Positions 21,341 through 33,348 of a DNA stretch of 64,000 nt are shown here, one piece after another; within the stretch, counting starts at the first letter, position 1, and every line of letters starts with the position of its first letter. Origin of the DNA: Lunularia cruciata (lineage: Eukaryota > Streptophyta > Marchantiopsida > Lunulariales > Lunulariaceae); NCBI GenBank assembly GCA_948567375.1, contig OX419760.1, forward strand, positions 25,544,001 through 25,608,000, written 5' to 3'. A model generated the notes under the pieces. It saw only the letters and a program-made list of their open reading frames with translations. It did no database searches and was not told the DNA's origin. The position numbers were made by a program, and so were the translations under genes.

Positions 21341-22830
21341 TTTATGGATCAGCTTTTGTAGCAGCCAAAATCTTTGGCCAAAATTTAGGGTTCATCTTGA
21401 CCTCTACCGCCATCGGCATTAGTTTACCATCGGCATTTGGGTGAATGCATCTGCAAGTTTTTTCTTGCCTTCCACATAGGTGATTGTCTTGTTGAATTAT
21501 TATTGCCGGATTGCCCACCAAATCTGACAATAAGATAAATCTTTCTGTGTCTTGAGGTAGACTCGAGGTTTGTGGTATGTCTTCACAACAAATGCCTTCT
21601 CACCAAGGAAGTGCTTCCAATGCTTGGTTGCAAGGACAATGGCCAACTCTTCTCATTCTATGGTGTGATAGTTGCATTCTACTTGTAACAACTTTTTAGA
21701 GAAATATGCAATTAGATGTCATCCGTCATGCAACTCCTCTTGTAGTACTACTTCTATTGCTATGCTTGATGCATGTGTAGCCAACTTGATTGGATGTCTT
21801 GGGTCATACTATTTCAAGATTGGTGCATGTAGCAAGGCGTCTTTCAACTCTTGAAAGGCCAATTCTTGTGTGGTTCCCCATGTCCACTTCTTCCCCTTGC
21901 TAAGTGGTGCCATTAAAGGGTGTGCAACCTTAGAGAAGTCCTTGAAAAATTGATGATAGAACCCCATCAACCCTAAGAAGCTCTTGAATTGAGTTTGATC
22001 TTTTGGAGCACTTCATTTTTGAATGACCTCTACTTTATTGATTAATACTTGGATACCCTCTAAACTTACTCTATGCCCCAAGTAGTTTACTTCCAACTTG
22101 CCAAACTCATACTTTGAGATTTTGGTGTAAAATTGATTCTATCTTAGAATCTGGAGAACCTCTCACAGATGTTGTTTGTGTTTCATCATCATCCTACTAT
22201 ATACTAAGATGTCATCTAGGAAGACAATAACATACTTATCCAAATATGGACAAAATATGTCATTCATCAAACTCATGAAAGTGGCAAGTGCTCGAGGTAC
22301 TCAAAATGGCCGTACTTGGTTCAAAATTTGGTTTTGTATACATCTTCCTCTACAATCCGGATTTGATTATAACCGCTCTGCATATCCAATTTGGTGAAGA
22401 GTTTTGCTCCATTGAGTTGGTCAAACAGGTCATCCATGCAAAGTAAGGAGTATTTGTTTTTCATTGTTTGCTAATTGAGGCCCTAATATTCAATGCACAT
22501 ATGCATTGTACCATTCTTCTTCTTCACAAACAAGATAAGAGCCTCATATGGTGATATGTTGCATTGGATAAACCCTTTCTACAACATATCCTCAATTTGA
22601 GCCTTACACTCCTCCAACTCATGAGGTGATAGACAATATGGGGCTTTATAAGGAGGTATCTTCATTGAAAGTGTCTCAATTTTATGATCTACTCTCCTTT
22701 TTGGTGGTAATCCTAAGAGTAGATCATTTGGAAAGACATCTTGAAACTTGTATACTACATCCTTCAATTTCTCATTTTTTCATTGAGTTGAATTTTTCCA
22801 TTGACTTGTGCACTTTGGACTTCTTGTATT
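21341..22830 (-). pseudogene. B-minus: reverse transcriptase and RNase H, decayed
   Basis: It begins KDVVYKFQDVFPNDL, then LPPKRRVDHKIETL and SPHELEECKAQIEDML, stop (22579-22581), [27 protein letters not shown] and [11 protein letters not shown] (catalytic FLDD near 22213). An RNase H-like stretch follows down to about 21340. Several further stops and frameshifts are present. B-plus gives the better version of the same protein. Confidence 0.8.
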
Positions 22831-23106
22831 AGACCCATGAAACATCTATCTGTCTCACATAGAACTACTATCCTTACAATATAGAGAGGAATTTCTTGCC
22901 TATGTGATTTTTCTTTAGCCCCAATGATTGTCCATTGGTAGGTGCTCATTACTTTCCTCCTCCATACTACTATAGGGTTGTAATACTCCATCCATGGCAT
23001 GCCTAAGATTGCATCATAACAAGCTAATTATACCACTTGCTACTCAATTGCTCATGATATTCTCCTACAAAGAGTGCTACCATTCTAGATAACAACTCAA
23101 TATTCT

Positions 23107-23352
23107 CTATTTGCACATAGGTAACTCTCCTTCTTTGTTCTCATCCTTCTCTAGATCCATCCTCACTCTTATTGCAATAAAGCAAGACAAGAAATTCTTT
23201 GGTGCCCCAAGATCTATCAATACTCTCACCTGATTGCCTTCTAGGATTTTGTTCACAACAATCAATTGTGAGTTTGCCTTTTTGTGCACTTGTCTTCTTC
23301 CTCCCCTCACTTTTCTGCTTCCTTATTGAGCCACTAAGGCCACGAGGTGCAT
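23107..23352 (-). pseudogene. B-minus: aspartic protease, decayed
   Basis: SQLIVVNKILEGNQVRVLID is followed by LGAPKNFLSCFIAIR. The catalytic D-S/T-G-A motif is altered to DLGAP, so the protease would be inactive even without the stops. It lies in the same frame as gag in this copy, beyond two TAA codons. Confidence 0.78.
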
Positions 23353-24970
23353 TTATTGGTGATCTTCATTTTTTGAGGTGATTTTTGCATCCTCTTCTTT
23401 GCTACATTGCTCCGTGTTATTCAAAGATCACTTGTATGGAGGCCGAGAGCCTCTAGAGAGACAAGCACGACAATTGATGGATAGGTATCCAATACGACCA
23501 TAATTGTAGCAATGAAATTGTTCTCTTTTGGACCCAAGGAGAACAATTTCATAGAACAATTGAACCCAAGGAGAACAATTTCACCCTTCTCTACATGGGA
23601 TTCTATCTATCTGTTCTTTTAACCGTCTTTGCTCTCCTTGAAGCTATCGTGTTCCTTGGTCTTGAAATCAAAGGTTACCCAATTCTATAGGTATTGGTCT
23701 ACCCAAGTGTGGCATTTCTGCCCAATAATATTGAGATAGAACTACTCCTTCACCTCCTCCAAGTGCCCCTACTATTCTTTGAGTGCAAGCAATGGCGTCA
23801 AATACAATGCCAAGATTCTGTACCATGACTTCTTGGCAAATCCGCTTCTTCAATCCTCATTTGAAATTGTCCAAAGTCTTTGTTGGACTCATGTTGGTTA
23901 TTATGACTTGTAGATCAAGGAATTCCACCCATACTCTTTTATGCTATTCTTTTGTTTCAATCTCCATAGTCAAATTCAGGCCATCTGCACAAAATCCATA
24001 GATTGGAAATTCTTTAGCAGTCCTTCTTGCATTGTTGTCCACATGACCTTTCTTCTTTTTACCAACATTGATTGTTCCCAAGCATTATTCCATGTGAGAG
24101 CTTTTTTGGTCAAGTACCCACATGCAAACATGCTTGTAGGATGCTCGGTGATCTCTATAGAGAACAATTAGAAGTATTGATTCATTCTTGAGATCCAATT
24201 CTCCACTACTCCCATAGACCCTTGCTCCTTGTAAGGCTTGATGTTGCAGGTCTTCTTCCTCCGTAGTAACAATGTGACTTCATTGTTGATCAGGTTTGAT
24301 GTCATTGGCATGGGTACCTCTCCAAGTACTTCAATTGTAGGTACTAGGTTTTGAGACAATTCTCCTTCCTGCATTCCTTGATCATTCTTGAAGGTCTGTA
24401 CTTGAGTTTGTAATGCTTCCATGGTCATCTTGATTTCTTGAAACTGTTCAACATCCCTTGCATTCCTTGCATCAACTCTTTCAATTGTGGATCCATGGTT
24501 CTTGCAAACACTCAATTGCTACTTCTTTCTTCAATAAAGAGTTAATATGATCACTCAGGAGGGTGCACAAACCATTGGGACTACCATTGAGACTTTAGAA
24601 GCTATCACTTGGTGATAAAATTCTTGACTACAAAATCCCTAAACATCACTTTTGGTCTAACTACGAAAAAAATTCCTACTTGAGTGTTGAAAGGGAGAGG
24701 ATTTGAGACATTCAAATCCATCACAAAAAAATGTAGATTTTCAAATCCCACTCTCTATTGTAAATCATCAGGTTTGGTGAATTCATCACTATGTCCATGA
24801 ACTCTACTCCAAAATGGTAAACAAGATATACTCTCACTTGCTCTTGCTTGATGTGCATGATCTTGATGTGAAACGGGTTCAAGAATAGAAACATGGCACA
24901 GGAAATTGTCCTCAAGGAGCCTCCATCCCATCCTCTCTTTACAATACTCCTAACCTATCAATTGCTTTGC
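23353..24970 (-). pseudogene. B-minus: gag, decayed
   Basis: The capsid-like part reads KKTCNIKPYKEQGSMGVVEN and then WISRMNQYF, stop (24168-24170), followed by LFSIEITEHP and ALTWNNAWEQSM. A later segment is KKRICQEVMVQNLG...AMASIACTQRI-like (23668-23853). The zinc knuckle near 23480-23520 is ruined: CYNYGRIGYLSINC has Tyr for the second Cys and for the His. A 32-bp local duplication sits just beside it (23514-23583). Confidence 0.8.
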
Positions 24971-25050
24971 GGTTTTTCCCCAAAGTTACTTAGTCTTAGT
25001 AACTCATGTTCTTTCAAGAGGGGTGATCCACTCTCCTAGATTGAAATACT

Positions 25051-25063
25051 CGCTTTGATACCA
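25051..25063 (-). promoter_or_regulatory. B-minus primer-binding site
   Basis: The complement TGGTATCAAAGCG lies one base from the 5' LTR end. It resembles the initiator-Met tRNA site TGGTATCAGAGC used by many plant LTR elements. Confidence 0.85.
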
Positions 25064-25064
25064 T

Positions 25065-25759
25065 TGTAATGTTCATAGGATAATAGAGAGACAAAGAAGA
25101 GAAAACACAAGTTTCACACTCAAAACTCCGATGCCCCAAAGGAGCACCTTCTCTTTATTATATAGCCAAAGAGGATCCACTCCAAGAAAGCTCCATCCTT
25201 GGATTAGATACATGGATGGGTGACCTATTAGCAAGCTCCACCCTTAGATTAGTTTCTTGGATGAGTGAAATGTTGGTCCTTGTCCTATCTAGCCAGTCAA
25301 ATAGGTTATGACCAAAGGGAATCTTTAGGGAATCTTATTATAGGAATCTCATAATCACATGGGTGAGATACCGTTGGAAAGCTCTTGCTGAGACAATTTT
25401 GGGGGAGGGAAGGCCAACCTTTCCTTTGTGTTAGGGGGGTTTATTACCCTTATAGGCATATTTTACTTTCTACCTTATTAGTAGAAGTACTCTTTTGGTG
25501 ATACTTCTATATGATCTACTTAGTACATCATGTGTAACATCCTTCTAGATGTTACCAAACCAAATTTCATCTCTGGATCATATGTCTAGCTATTGGTTCT
25601 AAGGTTTTCAAGCATATTTTGGTTTATGCCTTATTAGTAGAAGTATTCTTTTGGTGATACTTCTATCTGATCTATTTAGTGCATCATGTGTAACATTTTT
25701 CTAGATATTACCAAACCAAATTTCACCTCTAGATCATATGTTTAGCTATTGGTATTATA
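25065..25759 (-). repeat. B-minus 5' LTR
   Basis: 695 bp, starting TGTAATGTTC and ending GGTATTATA (for TATTACA) in plus orientation. It contains CCTTCTCTTTATTATATAG (TATA region on the minus strand). The target duplication TGCTC follows at 25760-25764. Confidence 0.92.
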
Positions 25760-25805
25760 TGCTCCTCTACAATAGCACTATAGACCAAAATTTTATCAAT
25801 ATAGC
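25760..25805 (-). pseudogene. Element A: RT remnant, 5' side of the nested insertion
   Basis: CTCTACAATAGCACTATAGA and the following ATTTTATCAATATA match 39165-39205 of element D. Similarity then ends, so element A is truncated here, beyond the insertion. Confidence 0.75.
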
Positions 25806-26079
25806 ACAAGCAAAGTGGGTCTAAAGATTCATAACGGTAGGGTTAATATCCATCTCAAATGTAAGATTTTCATTGGATAAGTTTGATATGAAGCACAATT
25901 TTGGGCTATGGCAATTGAAGGTGTGGGACCTACTTTTCCAATAAGGAATGCATAGAATGCTAGGGAAAAGACATGAGGACAAAAGTGATGTTGAGTGGAA
26001 GAATTTTTATCTAAGAGCTATTAGCACTATTTGGTTAAACCTTGGCCTAGTCCTATAGTGGAAGGTATGAGACACTATG
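25806..26079. other. Unassigned AT-rich stretch between elements A and E
   Basis: No motif or repeat recognised. Confidence 0.4.
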
Positions 26080-26425
26080 GCACACCATGGACTAAGAAGA
26101 CTAGGACTCCAAGGCACCTCCAAGATTCAAGACATTGTTCACTAGAGAAATCAATGAGAGAAAGATAATTCCAAATGAAAGGATGATGAGTACCTCCTCA
26201 CTCGTAGCTTATATACTTGTGAAAAAGTTACACAAAATAATTACTAATGATTAGAATAACTCAAATTACTAGGCTAAAAGTCATATAAAGTCAAAATTCT
26301 AAAGGAATATCCATGCACATGGGAATAATCCTATGAGTAGGTAGTCTTATCCTCATCTACCAACCAAGTCAAGGATTTATTCACATGGGCTATCCTTGGA
26401 CTATAGAAAAATCCATACCAATGGG
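26080..26425 (-). repeat. LTR-like repeat, element E, left copy
   Basis: About 345 bp, matching 45615-46005 in the same orientation. On the minus strand a TATA box (TATATAAGC, 26207-26215) is followed by a pyrimidine-rich leader, as in a U3-R border. Its place just beyond the integrase of E suits a 3' LTR. Exact ends and target duplication were not found. Confidence 0.6.
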
Positions 26426-26799
26426 CCCACAAGTTCTTTCCTCAATGCCAAATAACTAGGAATAACACCAAGTCAATACATTAGAAGACAAAATAGTGAT
26501 GCTTAATTTTTTCACTTCCTCTGGAATAGGGTCACATTTATCTTAGCTAAGAATAAAGCTAGCTAATCATAACTAATGTAGAAGCTTTGTTAAAATTTAT
26601 ATAGGTAATATTTCTCAACTACTTGCAATACCAAACTGAATATCCCTATAGAGTATATATTCACCAATATGTGTTACATTTACCTTTGGACTAAGATTTT
26701 ACTTTATCCTTGGAGTGAATGCCCCTTTACCTTCTATGATATAACTTCAATTTATGAATGGTTAATCATATGAAAGTGTCTTCTTCCCAACTCCTTGAG

Positions 26800-28275
26800 A
26801 TCATAGGTGTAAATGCCCCACACCTTCTCTACTTTGAAAGGTCCAAAGTACTTAGGCAAGAACTTCTTTTGCACCCTCTTGAATGGAATCAAACAACATT
26901 ACCTAATCACCTTCCTTGAAGTGCTCTTCCTTCTTCTTGCCTTGCCTCTTATCATATTTCTCCTTTTAAGTCCTTTGAGCTTGTTCCACTCAAACCATAA
27001 CAACTTCTCTTACCTCCTCCAATTCCATGAGTTAATCCTTCCTTGACTTCTCTACATCACCTCCTTGTACCTTCTTCAATTTTCTATGAATGCTTTGAGA
27101 AGTAGGAAGATCAAAGTGAATAGGTAAATCAGATTCAATACCATGTACCAAATGAAATGAAGAGTATCCAATGGATGTGCTCATGGTTATCCTATACTCC
27201 CATAGAACTGCCTGAATCCTCTTATCTCAATGATTTTTAGCTCCCTCCATTTTTTCATCTTTGTTTAACTTCATGCACTAGGTCTGATTGGTTCTCTCTA
27301 CCAAGCTATTGGAGTTATGGGAACTGCATGAGTCCTCTTATCTCAATGATGTTTAGTTCCTTCCATTTTTGCATCTTTGACTAACATCATGCACAAGGTC
27401 TGATTGGTTCTCTCTACCAAGCAATTGGAGTTTGGCTTATAGGATGTAGTCACTCTATGTGTGATAGAGAAATATTATAGCATAGTTTTAGTGATGCTCC
27501 TTATAAACTCTCATCCTCTATCTAAAACCAACTCCAATGGTGATCAAACCTAGTGATGATGCGCTCATAAAGAAATCTATTGACTTCATCTTCATTCCTA
27601 TCTCTCAATGATCTAGTCTCAAACCACTTGGTAAAGTAACTGGTAACTACTACAATATACCAATAATTTCCTAGGGTTCTATTGAGAGGACCTACAAAGC
27701 CAATTTTCTACTTCTCAAAAGGTCATAGCAATGGAATTGATCGAAGAGATGGAATAGAGGTAAAATTTCTAGCAAAAGCTTGACAAACATGACAAGTTTT
27801 CCAATAATCAAGATAATCTTTGAAATCCTACTCCAATGGTAACCTACATCTTTAATCTTAAAAGTTGTTAATTTTCTTGCAAAAATAACCTCCATACACC
27901 AAACCATCATGAAACTCCTTCATGAGTAGGATAGACTCATCCTTACCCATTACTCTTTGAAGTAGACAACCTCATCCTTGGTGAAAAATTATATCCTCCA
28001 CCATTGTGTAAGGTCTAGATCTTGTTGCAAGAGCCTTCCTCTCCATAACATGTATCCCATCCAGAGAGTTACCTCTTATAACAAAGTCCACAATCTCCTT
28101 GTACTCCTTTGGAACCTCTTGAGTGATTGAGATTTTCATAAGTTCTTCATCTAGGAGAGAATTATTCATTTGCTCAACTCCATCATGATTATAGGCCCTA
28201 GATAAAAATCAACATTTGTGTGTTTCTTCCTTGGCTACCCTCAATGGCGTAATCATACTTAGACAAGAGTATAAT
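26800..28275 (-). pseudogene. Element E: integrase, decayed
   Basis: Minus reading from 28250: ELMKISITQEVPKEYKEIVD, SRPYTMVEDIIFHQG, LLMKEFHDGLVYGGYF (zinc-binding His region) and DYWKTCHVCQAFARNF (27780-27798, CxxC). Then come WKIGFVGPLN-like and YIVVVTSYFTKWFETRSL core segments, and a Lys/Arg-rich tail with KYDKRQGKKKEEHFKEGD. It is a Ty3/gypsy integrase of a lineage without a recognised chromodomain. Many stops. RT and RNase H should lie upstream (to the right) but are missing at the B-plus junction. Confidence 0.75.
27208..27439. repeat. 116-bp tandem duplication inside E integrase
   Basis: GGTCTGATTGGTTCTCTCTA occurs at 27281 and 27397, with matching flanks (CTCTTATCTCAATGAT, CATCTTTG). 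The duplication adds 116 bp, not a multiple of three, to an already broken gene. Confidence 0.85.
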
Positions 28276-29010
28276 TATAATACCAAGGGTTAGCCATATG
28301 ATCTAGATGTGAAATTTGGTTTCGTAACATCTAGAATGATGTTATACATGATGGTCAAAATAGATCAGATAGAAGAATCACCAAAAGAATACTTCTACTA
28401 ATAGGGCAGAAACCGAAATAGACTTGAGAACCTTAGAACCAATAGCTAGACATATGATTTAAAGGTGAGAATTGGTTGAGTAACATCTGGAAGGATGTTA
28501 CACATGATGGACTAAACAGATCAGAAAGAGGTATCACCAAAAGGGGACTTCTACTAATAGAGTAGGAATCGAAATATGCCTGAAATCTTTGAAGGCAATT
28601 TTGGAGGCCTAAACGGATGAATTAGGCCTCGAAAATGTGCAAACCCCCCCCCCCCAACAGAGAAGAGGCTGGCCTCACCTACCCCTACTTTGTCTTGTCG
28701 AGAGCTTTCCAATGGTACCTTACTCATGTGATTTTAAGATTCTTACAAGAAGATTCCCTAAAAGATTCCTTCTGGTCAAAGCTTGTTTGACCAACCAGAT
28801 AGGACCTAGACCAGACATGTCACCCATCCAAGTAAGTAATCCAAGGCTTGCTGACATGTCACCTATCTGTGTCCCTAATCCTATGGTGGAGATTCCTTGG
28901 AGGAGATCCTCTTTGTCTATATAATAAAGAGAAGGTGCTCCCTTGGGGCATCAAATGTTGGAGTGTGCAATTTGTGTTTTTCTCTCTTCTCTTGTCCTTG
29001 GAGTATTAAA
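28276..29010 (+). repeat. B-plus 5' LTR
   Basis: 735 bp, start TATAATACC (for TGTAATACC), end GAGTATTAAA. It matches the solo LTR at 19061-19797 along its whole length. It has the internal approximately 155-bp duplication, a C-homopolymer near 28645-28656, and a TCTATATAATAAAG promoter-like site near 28915-28928. Confidence 0.93.
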
Positions 29011-29011
29011 A

Positions 29012-29024
29012 TGGTATCAAGCAA
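29012..29024 (+). promoter_or_regulatory. B-plus primer-binding site
   Basis: TGGTATCAAGCAA follows the 5' LTR after one base. It resembles the initiator-Met tRNA site, with one base lost relative to TGGTATCAGAGC. Confidence 0.82.
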
Positions 29025-29144
29025 GTGTTCTAGTCCAAGAGAGTGGATCACCTCTCTTGGAATAGCACAAACTACTGAAATTGAGTAATTTGAGGTGGAG
29101 AACATAGAGTAATCGCTAGACTTAGGAAGGACTTTAGAGAGCGG

Positions 29145-30703
29145 ATGGGATGGATACGCCGGGGGGACAATTTATTGCACCTAGCTTTCCATTCTCAAAC
29201 CCATTCCACATCAAGGTTATGTACATCCAGGGTGAGCAATGAAAGTATTGCTAGTTTATCACTTTGGTGCAGAATTCATGGACAGAGTGATGAACTCACC
29301 AAACCCGGTGATTCTACCTGTGGTGATATATGACAAAGAGTGGGATTTGACGATCTACATTCTTTTATGATAATATGGATATGAATGTCCTAAATCCTCT
29401 CCCTTTCAACACTCAAGTAGAAATCCGTCATGTAGTGAGGCCGAAAGTGATGTTTAGAGATTTTGTGGTTAGGAATTTTAGGGAGGAGTATTATCAACGA
29501 GTGATAGCTTTTGAGGTCCCAATGGTAGTTCCGATAGTTTGTGCACCTTCCAGAGTGATTATATTGACTCTGTATTGAAGTAGACGTTAGCAATTGGATG
29601 TTGCAAGAACCATGGATCCGTAGTTGCAAGAGCTGGTGCAAGGAATGCAAGGGATGTTGAATGAATTTTGAGAGATTAAGATGACCATGGAGACATTACA
29701 AAGTCAAGTGAAAATCCTCAGGAACAATCAAGCCATGCAAGAAGAAGAGCCGTCTCAAAACCCAGTACCTACGACTGAAGTACTTGGAGAGGCACCCGTG
29801 CCTACGAACTCTATCAACGATGAAGCCACATTGCTACTCCGGATGAAGAAGACCTGCAACATTGAGCCTTACAAGGGGCAGCGTACGATGAGAGTAGTGG
29901 AAAATTGGATCTCGAGAATGAATCGATATTTTTGATTGTTCTCAGTAGAGATCACAGAGCATGCTGCAGGCGTATTTGCATGTGGGTACTTGACCGATAA
30001 AGCCCTCACATGGTATGATGCTTGGGAATGATCCATGCTGGCAAAGAAAAGGGAGGTCACATGGACAACAATGCAAGAAGGATTGTTGAAGAATTTCCAA
30101 TCGGTTGATTCTGTGCAGATGGCTCAAACCCGACTATGGGGATTGAGACAAAAGAATAGCATACAAGAGTATGTGGAGGCAGTTCTGGATCTACAAGTTG
30201 CAATTACCAACATGAGTCCAGCAGAGGCTCTCAACAATTTCAAATGAGGGTTGAAAGAGCGGATTCGCCAAGAAGTCATGGTGCAAAACCCTCGCACGGT
30301 ATTTGAAGCTATTGCTTGTGCGCAAAGAATAGCAAGAGCATTAGGTGGAGGTGAAGGAGTAGTTCCACCTCAACATTATTGGGCAGAAATGCCACACATG
30401 GGTGGACCAGTACCGATAGAATTGGGCAACCTTCGATTCTAGGATCGAGGAGCACGGCCGCTTCAAGGGGAGCGGGGACGGGTAGAAGAACGAAGAGATG
30501 GAGTCCCATAAGGAGAAAGGACTCGAGGAGAACAACGCCATTGTTACAATTGTGGCCATATTGGGCACATATCTACCAATTGTCGCACTCGTTTCTCTAG
30601 AGGCCCTCGGCCTTTGTATAGGCGATCTTTGAACAACATGGAGAGGCACATTGAAGAGGAGGAGGAGGTGGAAACCACTTCGGAAAATGAAGATTGCCAG
30701 TAA
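29145..30703 (+). pseudogene. B-plus: gag with zinc knuckle, several stops
   Basis: A start was not resolved. From 29681 the reading is METLQSQVKILRNNQAMQEE, KKTCNIEPYKGQ, VENWISRMNRYF, stop (29933-29935), LFSVEITEHAAGVFACGYL and ALTWYDAWE, stop, SMLAKKRE. A capsid C-terminal part follows (RLWGLRQKNSIQEYVEAVLD), then NFK, stop (30245-30247), GLKERIRQEVMVQNP. A perfect zinc knuckle CYNCGHIGHISTNC (CX2CX4HX4C, 30542-30583) binds the RNA genome. The frame ends with acidic IEEEEEVETTSENED and TAA at 30701-30703. Three of these stop positions are also present in B-minus. Gag would form the virus-like particle in the cytoplasm. Confidence 0.85.
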
Positions 30704-31168
30704 ATGTACCTCACGGCCTTACTAGCTCAATAAGGAAGCAGAGAAGCAAGGGAAGGAAAAAGAATAATGCACAAAGATCCCGAAAGGCAACCTCACAATT
30801 GATTGTCGTGAATGGAATCCTAGAAGGTAATCAAGTGAGTATTAATAGATTCGGGAGCAACAGAGAATTTCTTCTCTTGCTATGTTGCAATAAGATTTGG
30901 AATGGATCTAGAGAGAGATGGAAGTGAAGAAGTAGAGTTACCAAATGGGCAAATAGAGAGAATTGAATCATTACCTAGACGGGTAACCCTCTCTGTAGGA
31001 GAATATCAGGAAGCAATTGAGTGGCGAGTGATACAGTTAGCCCGTTATGATGCAATTTTAGGCATGCAATGGATGGAGCAGTACAACCCAATGGTGGATT
31101 GGAGGAAGAAAGTAGTGAGAACACACCAATGGTCAATCATTGGGGTTAAAGAAAAATCACACATGTAA
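30691..31168 (+). pseudogene. B-plus: aspartic protease, frameshifted
   Basis: SQLIVVNGILEGNQVS is followed, after a one-base frame change, by LIDSGATENFFSCYVAIRF. The catalytic triad DSG lies at 30848-30856. Then come LPRRVTLSVGEYQEAIEW, RYDAILGMQWMEQYNPMVDW (protease C-terminal part) and VRTHQWSIIGVKEKSHM, ending at TAA (31166-31168). B-minus has CAA at the last codon, so this stop is private to B-plus. The enzyme would cleave the polyprotein. Confidence 0.83.
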
Positions 31169-31755
31169 AAACTGCCTCTATATGTCGTAGGGACGACAAC
31201 CGTCTGTAAGACCGATAGATGTTTTATGGGTCTAATAAGAGAAATCCAGAGTGCACAACTCGCTAGACAAATTCTTGAGAAATTGAAGGATGTGGTGGAT
31301 GAGTTTCAAGATGTCTTTCCCGATGATCTACCCTCAGGATTACCACCTAAAAGGTGAGTAGATCACAAAATAGAGACACTCTCGGGGAAGACACCTCCTT
31401 GTAAGGCCCCATATTGCCTATCACCTCATGAGTTGGAGGAGTGTAAGACTCAAATTGAGGAGATGCTATAGAAAGGGTTCATCCAACCTAGCGTATCACC
31501 ATATGGGGGCCCTGTCTTGTTTGTGAAGAAGAACGATGGTACAATGCGCATGTGCATTGACTATCGGGGTCTCAATCAACAAACAATGAAGAACAAATAC
31601 CCCTTACCTCACATGGATGACCTGTTTGATCAACTCCATGGAGTGAGATACTTCACCAAACTGGACTTGCAGAGCGGTTACAATCAAATCCGAATTGCAG
31701 AGGAGGATTGTACAAAATTTCTTTTTGAACCAAGTACGGCCACTTTGAGTATCTT
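31169..31755 (+). pseudogene. B-plus: reverse transcriptase, N-terminal part
   Basis: Reading LKDVVDEFQDVFPDDL, LPPKR, stop, VDHKIETL, SPHELEECKTQIEEML, stop (31469-31471), [40 protein letters not shown] and [15 protein letters not shown], with the first catalytic Asp in KLDLQ. A frame change near 31725 separates it from the long frame that starts at 31756 with MPFGLTNAP. The stop at 31469 is shared with B-minus. Confidence 0.88.
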
Positions 31756-33348
31756 GTGATGCCTTTTGGCCTCACCAATGCGCCTACCACTTTCATGAGC
31801 CTAATGAATGACATATTTTGTCCATACTTGGATAAGTCTGTTATTGTCTTCATGGATGATATCTTAGTATATAGTAGCACGATGACGGAACACAAACAAC
31901 ATCTACGAGAGGTCTTCCAGATTCTAAGACAGAATCAATTGTACGCCAAAATCTCAAAGTGTGAGTTTGGCAAGTCTGAAGTAGACTACTTAGGGCATAG
32001 AGTAAGTGCAGAGGGCATTCAAGTATTGACAAATAAAATAGAGGTCATTCAAAAATGGAGTGCCCCAGAAGATCAGACTCAACTTAAGAGCTTCTTGGGG
32101 TTGACGAGATTCTATCGTAGATTTGTCAAGGACTTCTCCAAGGTTGCACAGCCTTTAACGGCACTACTTGGCAAGGGGAAGAAGTGGACATGGGGAACTG
32201 CACAAGAGTTAGCCTTTCAAGAATTGAAGGCCGCCTTGCTACATGCACCAATCTTGAAGTGGTATGACCCAAAACGTCCAATCAAGTTGGCTACAGATGC
32301 ATCAGGCGTAGCAATAGGAGCAATCCTACAACAAGAGTGGCATGACAGATGGCATCCAATTGCATATTTCTCTCAAAAGTTGTTACCGGCAGAGCACAAC
32401 TACCACACCACAGAACGAGAAGAGCTGGCCATCGTTCTAGCAACCAAGCATTGGAAGCACTACTTGGGCGAGAAGGCATTTGTAGTAGAGATAGACCACA
32501 AACCTCTAGTCTACCTCGAGACGCAAAAGGATCTATCTCGTCGCCAAATTCGGTGGGCAGAGTGGCGACAACGCTTCAACATGACAATCACCTACGTGGA
32601 AGGTAAGAAGCAACTTGCAGATGCATTCACCCGCATGCCAATGGCCAACAACTTGGTGGCAGAGGTTAAGATTAACCCTGAATTATGGCAAGAGATTCTA
32701 GTTGCTACAAAAACTAATCCACAGATTGTAGAAGCGCAATCGTCCAAAGGTGTCACCAGCACCCAAGGACTCACCTTTTGGGAGGGTAGATTGTGGATCC
32801 CAAATGTCCTAGAATTATGCACCACCATTCTAGTAGAATGTCATGATTTGGCCATTGCAGCTCATGTCGGAGTGGACAAGACCTTAGATGCAGTCAAGCG
32901 CCATTACTATTGGCCCAAGATGAGCAACGACGTGATGGACTATGTGCATAGCTGCCTACTTTGTCAACAAAACAAAGCTTCTAATCAAGCTCCTACAGGA
33001 CACCTTCAACCTCTCCCCACTCCTACCCAATGTTGGGAACAAGTGAGTATGGATCTCGTCTGTGAATTACCCAAGACCACCTCAAGGTTTGACTCCATTG
33101 TGGTCTTTGTGGACCGGCTCAGCAAAATGATTCATGTACGCCCTACCACTAAGGAGGTGACCACTCCACAACTAGCTCAACTATACTTAGATGAAGTCTT
33201 TGCTCACCATGGCTTGTCTAGAGTACTCATCACCGATAGAGGCACCCAATTCACTAGTTTGTTTTGGCAAACACTCTTTGGTTTCTTCAACACCAAGTTG
33301 GCCATGTCTACAACTTACCACCCACAAATAGATGGCCAAACAGAGTAG
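31756..33348 (+). pseudogene. B-plus: RT end, RNase H and integrase in one 530-codon frame
   Basis: The longest intact reading frame of the window. Residues 1-165: RT palm and thumb with MPFGLTNAP and catalytic FMDD (residues 32-35). Residues 175-295: RNase H with ATDASG (D181), TERE near 219-222, EIDHKP (D247) and LADAFTR (D289). Residues 360-405: integrase zinc-binding site H363, H370, C400, C403. Residues 430-530: catalytic core with D433 (VSMDLV), D494 (LITDRGTQF) and E530 (DGQTE), the DD-36-E arrangement. All key residues are present. The frame ends at TAG (33346-33348), where B-minus has TGG (Trp). It is part of a gag-pol polyprotein, not a host gene, and lacks its own start. Confidence 0.93.

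Larger units (their letters stand above)
18408..25759 (-). mobile_element. B-minus: full-length Ty3/gypsy chromovirus, defective
   Basis: A complete LTR retrotransposon in reverse orientation, 7352 bp including a nested solo LTR. From its 5' end (right) it has LTR 25065-25759, PBS, gag, protease, RT, RNase H, integrase, chromodomain, purine tract and LTR 18408-19928. Target duplication TGCTC flanks it. It sits in the RT gene of element A, whose two halves match element D on either side. All coding parts carry stops, so it cannot be autonomous. A second copy of the same family (B-plus) lies at 28276-34254 in the opposite orientation. Confidence 0.93.

Noticed and set aside
26813-27046. Forward frame with a hydrophobic stretch (LLLALPLIIFLLL)
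   Set aside because: It is the antisense of the Lys/Arg-rich integrase tail of element E. The hydrophobic look comes from reading AAG and GAA codons backwards.
31756-33348. 530-codon frame as a host enzyme gene
   Set aside because: All domains (RT, RNase H, integrase) are retroelement pol, upstream frames continue the polyprotein, and LTR, PBS and purine tract flank it.
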